NCBI RefSeq assembly: GCF_002979455.1 | Contig: NZ_PCOU01000034.1 | Location: 1 to 61,736 of the forward strand | Length of the DNA stretch: 61,736 nt | From: Chryseobacterium sp. MYb7 | Lineage (GTDB): Bacteria > Bacteroidota > Bacteroidia > Flavobacteriales > Weeksellaceae | Reading direction: 5' to 3' | In this document: positions 1-7,025 of the stretch, one piece after another | Layout of the letters: each line of letters opens with the position of its first letter | Position numbering within the stretch: the first letter of the stretch is position 1 | Translations under genes and position numbers: made by a program | The notes under the pieces: generated by a model | Told to the model about the DNA's origin: nothing | Databases searched by the model: none | The model's input: only the letters and a program-made list of their open reading frames with translations

Positions 1-1
1 C

Positions 2-73
2 TGGATCGGATTCAATTATTTAGCTTTTATTGTTATTGCTTGTAAAAAATTCATAAAAAGAAAGTCAAGATGA
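2..73 (+). CDS. C-terminal fragment of a possible transposase, cut by window edge
   Basis: A frame open from base 2 ends at TGA 71-73 and encodes a 23-residue tail with the core NYLAFIVIACKKF and a basic end. The hydrophobic-then-basic tail with a Trp four residues before an Asn-Tyr pair resembles the end of some IS5-group transposases, but that is only an impression from a short stretch. The other two forward frames stop sooner (by base 45). The rest of the gene would lie left of the window. Confidence 0.3.
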   Translation, partial: WIGFNYLAFIVIACKKFIKRKSR

Positions 74-369
74 GTTCAAAATGAAGAATATAATAACCAT
101 GCAGTTTGAGCTTTTCTTACAGTACTTATTTTATATCATAAACCCATGTGAGATAGACATACTTCTACAGGTATAAATTAAATAAAAAAACAGAGAAAAA
201 ACAATTTAAATAAAATCAAAAAAACACATATAATGTTTAAAAATTACACCAAAAACAATATTTAAACTAAAAACAAAACAACATAATAGACAAAACACCA
301 ACACATTAGATTTTGTTCATTTTGAAATATTGTATACATTTGTCTCAATAAAAAACACAATTTTCTAAG
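74..369. other. AT-rich spacer before the first complete gene
   Basis: About 300 very AT-rich bases with long A runs. Apart from the promoter at 312-342 I see no gene, hairpin with a T run, or repeat shared with the rest of the window. Confidence 0.6.
312..342 (+). promoter_or_regulatory. Bacteroidota-type promoter for the first secreted protein
   Basis: TTTG at 312-315, exactly 19 bases, then TACATTTG at 335-342. This fits the known Bacteroidota primary sigma pattern (TTTG near -33, TAnnTTTG near -7). The start codon is at 370, giving a short A-rich leader without a Shine-Dalgarno sequence. Confidence 0.7.
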
Positions 370-1086
370 ATGAAAACAAAACTACTAAGCGTAGCGTTAA
401 TAGCTATGTCATTATTCACGTTTGCACAAGTCGGAATACAAACACCCACTCCTAAAAAAACTTTACATGTTAATGGTTCACTTCAGGTTGTAAAAGAGAT
501 CAATGTAGGCGGAGATGGTAGTACTACAGGCTCTTCAGGAACGGCCGGAGATTTCTTAAGTACCAACGGTAACGGTAACGCTCCGGAATGGAAATCTCTG
601 GACTCACAGAGTATTACCAAAATGGTATTTATAGGTAATAAGAATAACGTCAATCCATCAAATGTAACAATAAAACCATCTGTATCACCAGGCCTTTTTT
701 ATACAGGTAGTCAATCCAACACTTTGATATATAATACAGTAAATAAAATTCTTGATACTTATATTAGTTATGATGCCGCAACGGGTATTTTCACCGTGAA
801 AAAAGCAGGATTCTATAGTGTTAATACTTATTTGACATACGACTTGCATAATAATGATAATGCTTGGACATCAGGTACAGCAACAAGTACAATTGATAAG
901 GCTGGTGATGTTATAGAAGTAGCAAAAATGTCAACCAATCATTCAGAAAGAACCGATTACGTGTATCACACCTTAACAGGAATCAGGCTATTTGCGGTTG
1001 GACAAACCTTTAAAGTAACCTGCGTCCATACAAGACCATACAGATTGAGCACTGCAAACATTTCTATCCAATATATTTCAGAATAA
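370..1086 (+). CDS. Secreted protein with C1q/TNF-like C-terminal region, paralog 1
   Basis: 238 residues with a Sec signal peptide (MKTKLLSVALIAMSLFTFAQ). A conserved segment at about residues 20-75 follows, with LHVNGSLQVVKEINVGGDG and a Gly/Ser-rich stretch, similar to leader segments of exported Bacteroidota surface proteins. The C-terminal part (about 130-238) carries GIFTVKKAGFYSV and reads like a C1q/TNF jelly-roll strand pattern; that fold is an inference. The next gene is a clear paralog. It has its own promoter (312-342) and a perfect terminator (1114-1147). The function is unknown; a surface or adhesive role is possible. There is no type IX sorting domain. Confidence 0.8.
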   Translation: MKTKLLSVALIAMSLFTFAQVGIQTPTPKKTLHVNGSLQVVKEINVGGDGSTTGSSGTAGDFLSTNGNGNAPEWKSLDSQSITKMVFIGNKNNVNPSNVTIKPSVSPGLFYTGSQSNTLIYNTVNKILDTYISYDAATGIFTVKKAGFYSVNTYLTYDLHNNDNAWTSGTATSTIDKAGDVIEVAKMSTNHSERTDYVYHTLTGIRLFAVGQTFKVTCVHTRPYRLSTANISIQYISE

Positions 1087-1110
1087 TTTTAGACATATAT
1101 ACAATCTTAA

Positions 1111-1147
1111 ACTAAAAAGCTTTACAAAATCTGTAAAGCTTTTTGGT
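1111..1147 (+). terminator. Intrinsic terminator after paralog 1
   Basis: Perfect 13-bp stem (AAAAAGCTTTACA, 5-base loop, complement) ending in a T run, 28 bases after the stop codon. It separates the two paralogs transcriptionally. Confidence 0.85.
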
Positions 1148-1230
1148 ATTAGACTATAGGAATATTTTAAAATATAATTCCATATTACTCTTCTCCGTAA
1201 TTCATCATCATTTGCTTCTAAAATAAAAAC

Positions 1231-1908
1231 ATGTCTAAAATATTCTTCATACTATTATTAACTACACCATTACTTATTTTCTCACAAATAGGAATACAGA
1301 CAGCAACTCCTAAAAATACTTTACACGTTAATGGTTCTCTTCAGATAGTAAAAGATCTCAATGTAGGTGGAGATGGCAGTACAGCAGGGTCTTCAGGAAA
1401 TGCAGGAGATTTTCTAAGAAGCAATGGACCAGGCAAAGCCCCGGAATGGAAACCTCTGAGTTCTCAGAAAATGGTATTTATAGCCGATAAGACTAATACA
1501 GATCCTTCAACAATAACTTTTTATCTGGCCAACAGCACCCACAATATACGCTATAATTCTGTCAGAAAAATTTTTGATTCCTATATAACCTATGATTCTA
1601 ATACAGGTATTTTTACCGTGAAAAAATCAGGATTTTACAGTATTACCACTTATCTGACATATGATTTGAGTGCCAACCCTTTAAATGAAACAAATGGTAT
1701 GGCAATATCAATAATTGATAAAATTGGTGATGTTGTGAAAGTTTCAGCATTATCAACAAACTATTCAGAAAGAACTGACACAATATTCCATAGCTTAACT
1801 GGCATAAGACAATTTGATGTGGGTGAAACTTTTACAGTACATTGTAATTATACAAAACAATATAGACTAAGCACCGCCAATATTTCAGTTCTCTATATCT
1901 CAGAATAA
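1231..1908 (+). CDS. Secreted protein with C1q/TNF-like C-terminal region, paralog 2
   Basis: 225 residues; signal peptide ending IFSQ at about residue 19. Residues 20-75 match paralog 1 almost position for position, and the C-terminal half shares GIFTVKKSGFYSI and the ending RLSTANISVLYISE. Between the two blocks it lacks about 13 residues present in paralog 1. This looks like a tandem duplication followed by divergence in the middle. The intervening terminator suggests separate expression. Function unknown. Confidence 0.8.
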   Translation: MSKIFFILLLTTPLLIFSQIGIQTATPKNTLHVNGSLQIVKDLNVGGDGSTAGSSGNAGDFLRSNGPGKAPEWKPLSSQKMVFIADKTNTDPSTITFYLANSTHNIRYNSVRKIFDSYITYDSNTGIFTVKKSGFYSITTYLTYDLSANPLNETNGMAISIIDKIGDVVKVSALSTNYSERTDTIFHSLTGIRQFDVGETFTVHCNYTKQYRLSTANISVLYISE

Positions 1909-1960
1909 TTTAAATTGGATATTTACTTTTTTTGACAATTACATTATTACACAAAATGAC

Positions 1961-2833
1961 TTAAAAAGAGAACGTATACACATTTCCACCTTCATCTTTG
2001 CCCTTCTCATCAGCAATCATTAATGTCTTATCATCAAGAAAAACAATAGCTTCTTTCTGAGAATTGTGATGCAAAGGAATTTTCTGAATTTTTGCAGCAC
2101 TGAAATTATCTGCAGTAAATCCTGTAAGAACATGTACATTTTTGTGTGTTAGCAATACAATTTTATCTTTTGTACTGTTGATGGTAGCAGAGGTAATCGC
2201 CGCATCATTATACCCTCCTTCAAGTTTTAACGTTCCTATTAACTTCGCTTCAAAATCACCTTCTTTATTAGGTACCTGGAATACAAAGAAAGTTCCGTCA
2301 AAACCCTTGCTTCTGTTTTTGGTGAATAAGTAAAAGTTCCCATCCATTTCTACAAAAGCCTCACAGTCGTACAACAGGTTAGATTTTTTCGGAGGAAACT
2401 CCATCTGCCCCTGGTAATGGAATTTTGTAGTCTGAACCACTTTCGTCACCGTTTGCTTACTATCTTTAAGGTCTGTTTTTAAGATAGCCAGATCCTGCCT
2501 ATCGTTATCATTATTCCCAAAATCTCCGATATAAATATTCCCCTGAGTATCTGATATGATGTCTTCCCAGTCAGTATTTTCCGCATTTTCTACCGGAACT
2601 TTTGCTACCATTTCTCCCTTATTATTGACCCCGTATATTGCATTTTTATTCCCTCTGTCTTCGATCAGCCAAATGATATTTTTATCTTTAGACAAAGTAA
2701 TTCCGGAAACTTCTTTCAACTTTTTGGGCAAAGCAAACTGAACTTTCAGTTCATCTTCTTTAGCAGGGGAATTCTGAGCTTTTGGATTACAGCTCAATAA
2801 AAGCAAAGCAGGTAAAATAAGAAAACGTAGCAT
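1961..2833 (-). CDS. Lipoprotein with predicted beta-propeller, SdiA-regulated-like
   Basis: 290 residues. The N-terminus is a lipoprotein signal with lipobox LLSC (Cys at about 15), so it is probably anchored to a membrane. The body has repeated strand patterns (NIIWLIEDRGNKNAIYGV, DTQGNIYIGDFGNNDNDRQ, GNFYLFTKNR, and MIADEKG near the end) like a six-bladed propeller of the SdiA-regulated or phytase-esterase-like type. The assignment rests on pattern, not on catalytic residues. It is 50 bases downstream of mazG on the same strand. Substrate unknown. Confidence 0.65.
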   Translation of the reverse strand: MLRFLILPALLLLSCNPKAQNSPAKEDELKVQFALPKKLKEVSGITLSKDKNIIWLIEDRGNKNAIYGVNNKGEMVAKVPVENAENTDWEDIISDTQGNIYIGDFGNNDNDRQDLAILKTDLKDSKQTVTKVVQTTKFHYQGQMEFPPKKSNLLYDCEAFVEMDGNFYLFTKNRSKGFDGTFFVFQVPNKEGDFEAKLIGTLKLEGGYNDAAITSATINSTKDKIVLLTHKNVHVLTGFTADNFSAAKIQKIPLHHNSQKEAIVFLDDKTLMIADEKGKDEGGNVYTFSF

Positions 2834-2883
2834 ATTTATTTTTTTAACGGAATATAAGAAGCATTAATTATTCCAATCAGGAA

Positions 2884-3651
2884 TTATGAAAGTTTTTTTG
2901 CCTTTTCCCAGAGAACATCCATTTCTTCAAGAGACATATCTGCCAATTTCAGATCCTGTTCTTCAGCAAGTCCTTCCATTTTTTGAAATCTCGAAATAAA
3001 CTTCAGATTAGTTCTTTCCAGAGCAGAATCCGGATTGATTCCTGAAATTCTTGCATAATTGATTAGAGAGAAAAATACATCACCCAATTCCTGTTCTTTT
3101 TTATCCAAATCAGTTTCAGCATGAAACTCCTGAATCTCTTCATCTACTTTTTTCCAGGCATCTTCGGCATCATGAAATTCAAAACCGATTCCTTTTACCT
3201 TATCCTGAATTCTGTAAGCTTTTACCAAACTCGGCAGACTTTTCGGTACTCCTCCTAAAATGGATTTGTTGCCTTCTTTTAATTTTAATTTCTCCCAATT
3301 CTGTTTCACTTCTTCTTCGTCTTTCACTTCAATATCTCCATAAATATGAGGATGACGGAAGATCAGCTTTTCATTCAGAGAATTGATGACATCTGCAATG
3401 TCGAAACTTTCTTTCTCGGAACCAATTTTAGCATAAAAAACAAGATGAAGCAGGACATCGCCCAATTCTTTTTTTATTTCCTGCAAATCGTTCTGCAAAA
3501 TAGCATCCGAAAGTTCGTAAGTCTCTTCAAGCGTAAGATGACGAAGGGATTCTAACGTTTGTTTCTGATCCCATGGACATTTTTCACGCAAATCATCCAT
3601 AATATCCAGTAATCTGCCAAAGGCTTCCAGTTTCTCCTGTTTCGTATTCAT
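2884..3651 (-). CDS. mazG: Nucleoside triphosphate pyrophosphohydrolase MazG
   Basis: 255 residues, the normal length for a two-domain MazG. It hydrolyses (d)NTPs to NMP and pyrophosphate, a house-cleaning role in the cytoplasm. The first MazG repeat (about 20-110) has LEETYEL followed by ELGDVLLHLVFYAKIG; the second (about 165-235) has DEEIQEF and ELGDVFFSLINYARI. The acidic Mg2+-binding EExxE...LGD pattern is seen in both. A TAnnTTTG box (reverse strand, 3677-3684) lies about 25 bases upstream of the ATG. It may be cotranscribed with the lipoprotein that follows. Confidence 0.92.
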   Translation of the reverse strand: MNTKQEKLEAFGRLLDIMDDLREKCPWDQKQTLESLRHLTLEETYELSDAILQNDLQEIKKELGDVLLHLVFYAKIGSEKESFDIADVINSLNEKLIFRHPHIYGDIEVKDEEEVKQNWEKLKLKEGNKSILGGVPKSLPSLVKAYRIQDKVKGIGFEFHDAEDAWKKVDEEIQEFHAETDLDKKEQELGDVFFSLINYARISGINPDSALERTNLKFISRFQKMEGLAEEQDLKLADMSLEEMDVLWEKAKKLS

Positions 3652-3676
3652 AAGTTATGGGAAATTCAATCTTATA

Positions 3677-3684
3677 CAAATGTA
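3677..3684 (-). promoter_or_regulatory. -7 box for mazG
   Basis: Reverse-strand TACATTTG matches TAnnTTTG. No good TTTG lies 19 bases further out, so this is only a partial promoter match. Confidence 0.45.
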
Positions 3685-3705
3685 AGGGATATTTTTGGGT
3701 CTGTG

Positions 3706-3845
3706 GTAGAGGTTGGATGGGAAAGTTGGGAGTTTGAAGTGCGAGATGCGGGGTTTCTGGTTTAATGTTTAAAGATAAAACATCAAATTTGAGCATGATA
3801 GAAAATCCGTCCTAATCCCTGCAACCTATCATCTGCTAACTATCT
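3706..3845. repeat. Heptamer-period degenerate repeat with inverted arms
   Basis: From 3706 to about 3775 the sequence falls into ten 7-base units of loose form TTGRAGT. From 3811 to 3845 five 7-base units of form CCTRNNN run in the complementary sense. The two blocks act as G-rich and C-rich arms around a short centre. The same period recurs in other spacers of this window. Confidence 0.6.
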
Positions 3846-3849
3846 AAAA

Positions 3850-3886
3850 CAAAAAGCCCTGTCCGAAATTCCAGACAAGGCTTTGT
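3850..3886 (-). terminator. Intrinsic terminator of the DUF5606 transcript
   Basis: Read on the reverse strand, AAAGCC..TGTC pairs with GACA..GGCTTT and is followed by TTTTGTTTT. It lies about 25 bases after the DUF5606 stop codon. Confidence 0.75.
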
Positions 3887-3909
3887 ATGTTTAATTCAAA
3901 TTGAATGAA

Positions 3910-4467
3910 TTATCCTTGTTTTCTGTGTGTACTCTTTGGAGCTGATTTTGCAGCTGAAGTAGCTTTTACTTTTGGAGCAGCTGGTTTCTCTGCTTTTGGA
4001 GCTTTCTTAGCTTCTTTTTCAATGCTTACTTCTTCTGTTGCCGGCTCTCCGTCCAAAGTTTCAGGTTCTGCTTTTACAAAGCTATCCGGAGTGATATATC
4101 CTGCTTTATGAAGGATATTATACCACTGAGCCAATTTCTTGATATCAGAAGAATATACTCTTTCTGTATCATAGTTAGGAAGAGAAGCTAGCATGAAATC
4201 TTTCAAATCTGCATCAGAAGATTTGTGAGAAATAGTTTCCTTATAATCATTGTTTTTAGCAATATTTTCAAATACTTCAAACAAAGGAACTTCTTTCTCA
4301 AATGTAAACATTGCAATATTATCCAGTAAGCTTACCTGGCTTGAGTTTCCAATGCTTACTTTTTTCTTATTGGTAACATCTTCAATGATGAATCCGTTTC
4401 TTAATTGAGAAACTAATTTGAAAAGTCCTGGTTTTCCAGAAATTGAAATTATTTTTTCTAACAGCAT
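3910..4467 (-). CDS. DUF5606 domain protein
   Basis: 185 residues from the ATG at 4467. An in-frame ATG 33 bases upstream exists, but the family begins MLLEKIISISGKPGL, so I chose 4467. The N-terminal about 130 residues match the DUF5606 pattern known from Bacteroidota, including FKLVSQLRNGFIIEDV and KLAQWYNILHKAGYI. The C-terminal 50 residues are low-complexity Ala/Lys/Pro (KKAPKAEKPAAPKVKA), probably disordered and nucleic-acid-friendly. It sits just downstream of def on the same strand. Function unknown. Confidence 0.8.
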   Translation of the reverse strand: MLLEKIISISGKPGLFKLVSQLRNGFIIEDVTNKKKVSIGNSSQVSLLDNIAMFTFEKEVPLFEVFENIAKNNDYKETISHKSSDADLKDFMLASLPNYDTERVYSSDIKKLAQWYNILHKAGYITPDSFVKAEPETLDGEPATEEVSIEKEAKKAPKAEKPAAPKVKATSAAKSAPKSTHRKQG

Positions 4468-4542
4468 AATTTTATTTTTTGTAAATTCTGCAATCAGCAC
4501 TAGCTTTTTGCTTTTTATTATTCGTTTTAATCCTTGTTTAAA

Positions 4543-5115
4543 TTACTTTGGAAATCTCATTTTGTAACCGATGTTTACGTCACCCTGAGAGATTTTTGTC
4601 AGTTTACCTTTTACCAGTTTCTTTTTCAAAGAACTCAGGTGGTCAGTAAATAAAACTCCTTCAATGTGGTCATATTCATGCTGAATTACGCGGGCTCTAA
4701 TATCGGAAAAAGTTTCTGTATGTTTCACAAAATTTTCGTCATAATATTCAATAACGATAGTCCCTTTTCTTTTCACGTCTTCTCTTACATCCGGAATAGA
4801 AAGACAACCTTCATTGAACTTCCATTCTTCACCGGATTCTTCAAGAATTTGGGCATTGATAAATACTTTTTTGAACTCTGCCAATTCATCTTTAATATCT
4901 TCATAATCCTCATCTTCTGCAAGAGGCGTCACATCTATTACAAACAGACGGATATCCAAACCAATCTGAGGCGCTGCAAGACCTATGCCATTTGCGCTGT
5001 ACATGGTTTCGAACATATTATCTATCAGTTCCTGTAATTCGGGATAGTCTTTTTCTATATCTTTTCCCACTTTTCTCAAAACAGGATCCCCAAAAGCTCT
5101 TATCGGTAATATCAT
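4543..5115 (-). CDS. def: Peptide deformylase
   Basis: 190 residues. It removes the formyl group from the initiator Met of new proteins at the ribosome. All three signature motifs are present: GIGLAAPQIG (about 44-53), EGCLSIP (metal-binding Cys) and HEYDHIEG (HExxH, metal ligands and catalytic Glu). It is slightly longer than E. coli Def (169), as is usual for Bacteroidota. Its ATG overlaps the ruvX stop by 4 bases (ATGA), which suggests translational coupling. Confidence 0.96.
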   Translation of the reverse strand: MILPIRAFGDPVLRKVGKDIEKDYPELQELIDNMFETMYSANGIGLAAPQIGLDIRLFVIDVTPLAEDEDYEDIKDELAEFKKVFINAQILEESGEEWKFNEGCLSIPDVREDVKRKGTIVIEYYDENFVKHTETFSDIRARVIQHEYDHIEGVLFTDHLSSLKKKLVKGKLTKISQGDVNIGYKMRFPK

Positions 5116-5528
5116 CTTAATCTTTGTTCTAAAAAATTCTGCAATATGATGGTTGCACTTACTTTATCTATTAATCCTTTTTCCTGCCTCTTTTTCTTAC
5201 TTTTTCCACTTTGAGAAATAAAAAATGAAGCCATTTTGGAAGTAAATCTTTCATCAAAACGATGAACCGCAATATCCGAAAATTCTTTTTTAAATTCTTC
5301 AATGAATTTTAAAATATCGGTTTCCACTTCCGAAACATTTCCTTTCAAATCTATGGGAAGCCCAACTACAACTTCATCTACCTTGTTTTCACTGAAATAT
5401 TTTTTCAAAAATTCCATTAAAAAACGGTTCTCTACAGTCTCCAGCCCACTGGCTATAATCTGCATATCATCAGTTGCGGCAATACCACAACGAGCTTTTC
5501 CGTAGTCTATTGCAAGAATTTGTCCCAT
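5112..5528 (-). CDS. ruvX: Putative Holliday junction resolvase RuvX/YqgF
   Basis: 138 residues with the RNase H-like YqgF fold. Motifs: LAIDYGKARCGIA with the first acidic residue, VVGLPIDLKG, RFDERFTSKMA, and DKVSATIILQNFLE with the last Asp. The family is linked to pre-16S rRNA processing and proposed for junction resolution. It forms an operon with def. A -7 box (reverse TAAATTTG, 5536-5543) ends only 7 bases before the ATG, so the transcript may be nearly leaderless. Confidence 0.93.
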   Translation of the reverse strand: MGQILAIDYGKARCGIAATDDMQIIASGLETVENRFLMEFLKKYFSENKVDEVVVGLPIDLKGNVSEVETDILKFIEEFKKEFSDIAVHRFDERFTSKMASFFISQSGKSKKKRQEKGLIDKVSATIILQNFLEQRLR

Positions 5529-5535
5529 AAGTCTG

Positions 5536-5543
5536 CAAATTTA
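5536..5543 (-). promoter_or_regulatory. -7 box immediately upstream of ruvX
   Basis: Reverse-strand TAAATTTG followed by CAGACTT and the ATG. The same TAAATTTGCA string recurs upstream of the DUF3822 gene, yceI and the DMT transporter. Confidence 0.6.
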
Positions 5544-5643
5544 GTAAAATTTACTGATTTTATTCATACCGCAGTTTTTTTATATAAATCATGTTTTATT
5601 CCATTATTTTTTTTATAATTTTAATCTTCCAAAAAACAATTAT

Positions 5644-6120
5644 ATGAAGAAACTCATCCTCGTAAGACATGCGAAAAGCGACTGGCCGGAGGAAACGGAG
5701 GATTTTGACAGACCTTTGGCAGACAAGGGTTTGGAGGACGCTATGCACATGTCCAGATTCCTGAAAAGCAATAATATTTCCATTGATCATTTTGTGTCCA
5801 GCCCTGCGGTACGTGCACTGAATACCTGTAAAATTTTTAATCAAACCTATCAGCTGAACTGCTCTACTGATGAAAAACTATATAATCCTTCGGAAAGAAG
5901 TTTTGAATCTGTAATCTACGATCTGGATGACAACCTGAATTCGGTTGCTTTCTTCTCCCACAATAATGGAATTTCCAATTTTGCCAATTCCATTTCTGAA
6001 GATATTTTCCATTTCCCCACCTGTGGAGTGGCCGGTTTTGAAGTAGACTGTGAATCCTGGTCTGAATTCGACGGTGCTAAAAAGAAATTGCTTTTCTTTT
6101 ATGAACCCGGGAAAATTTAA
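5644..6120 (+). CDS. SixA-type histidine phosphatase
   Basis: 158 residues of the histidine phosphatase superfamily. The catalytic RHAKSDW motif is at residues 8-14, an Arg-containing SSPAVRALNT follows at about 53, and the second catalytic His lies in FFSHNNGISNF. SixA-like proteins dephosphorylate phospho-His on signalling proteins such as HPt domains; the substrate here is unknown. The 3' end overlaps the start of the archaemetzincin pseudogene by 20 bases, suggesting the two were once coupled. Confidence 0.88.
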   Translation: MKKLILVRHAKSDWPEETEDFDRPLADKGLEDAMHMSRFLKSNNISIDHFVSSPAVRALNTCKIFNQTYQLNCSTDEKLYNPSERSFESVIYDLDDNLNSVAFFSHNNGISNFANSISEDIFHFPTCGVAGFEVDCESWSEFDGAKKKLLFFYEPGKI

Positions 6121-6920
6121 CTTCATTTCATTATTTTTTTATGTTACAACACTGATTCTTCTTTTCTCATGCCAGAAACAGAAGAAAACTTATTATGAAT
6201 CTATTTCATTGAATGACATCAAGCTTTCTTCTTCACCAAAACCCGGAAGCTGGAAAAAACACCATCTATCTTCAGCCTATCGGAACTTTTGATGAACTTC
6301 AGAAAAAGGAAATAGTTCTCACAAAAGAATACTTAAAAATATATTACCAGCTGGAAACAAAAATACTGCCTGCTCTACCCAATACCATCTTTCCTGAAAA
6401 AGTGAGGAGAATTTCAAAAGAAGGACAGGAACAGATTCTTGCAGGATATGTGCTGGATAGCATTCTGATCAAAAAAAAACCTAAAGATGCTGTAGTCCTG
6501 ATGGGAATTACAGAAAAAGACCTTTTCCCAAAACCGGAATGGAACTACGTTTTCGGGCTGGCTTCTTATGAAGATGGTGTAGGAGTAACTTCGATGTACA
6601 GATTTGCCAACGGTCATTTAACCGATTCAAATTTCAATGAAAGCCTTTTAAGATTAGTAAAAATAAGCTCACACGAAATTGGTCATATGTTTGGAATCAG
6701 CCACTGCCTGAATGCCAATTGCGTGATGAATGGAACCAATTCACTACCTGAAACGGATGATCATCTAGCCAGAGCCTGTTCACTTTGCTAAAGAAAATTG
6801 AATTCAAGCATTCATTATGACAATAAGAAAAGACTTCTTGAATTAAAAAAATTCTTCGAAAAACAGCACCTTAACTCAGAGCTTACTTTGGCAAATCAGG
6901 ATCTTAACCTCCTTCAGTAA
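6101..6920 (+). pseudogene. Archaemetzincin-like zinc metalloprotease gene, doubly disrupted
   Basis: Reading from ATG 6101 gives a lipoprotein signal (hydrophobic run, then FSC) and continues to KPGSWK at about 6256, after which the frame fails. The protease body continues in the +1 frame from about 6255 (KNTIYLQPIGTF) and contains HEIGHMFGISHC...C.M, then CSLC. This is the archaemetzincin zinc signature HExxHxxGxxHC(x4)CxM...CxxC. A TAA at 6789-6791 follows CSLC directly, yet the same frame continues with RKL and about 40 more residues to TAA 6918-6920, as in the usual family C-terminus. So there is one frame break (A run 6254-6259, possibly with a small deletion) and one in-frame stop. A shorter product from ATG 6213 to 6791 (192 residues, no signal) could still be made. 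Confidence 0.75.
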
Positions 6921-6925
6921 AATAT

Positions 6926-6964
6926 TAGTGTTATTTGTGAACAATTAGCGCAATTCGTGTTTGA
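6926..6964 (-). repeat. Dispersed 'AAACACGAATT' spacer repeat, copy 1
   Basis: The reverse strand reads CAAACACGAATTGCGCTAAT followed by a TCACAAATAACACTAAT-like tail. Similar strings occur at 13184-13208 and 40624-40655. It lies just after the pseudogene's distal stop codon. Confidence 0.5.
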
Positions 6965-6967
6965 GCA

Positions 6968-6998
6968 ACAAAAAAGAACGGACCAATGCCCGTTCTTC
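6968..6998 (-). terminator. Intrinsic terminator of the serine hydrolase gene
   Basis: On the reverse strand AGAACGG, 8-base loop, CCGTTCT, then TTTTT. It is about 30 bases after the stop codon. Confidence 0.75.
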
Positions 6999-7025
6999 AT
7001 AGAATATCTTTTATGCTTTCGCTTT

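Noticed and set aside
5596..5844. 82-residue reverse frame over the start of the SixA-type gene
   Set aside because: It mirrors a real gene on the other strand and has no family features.
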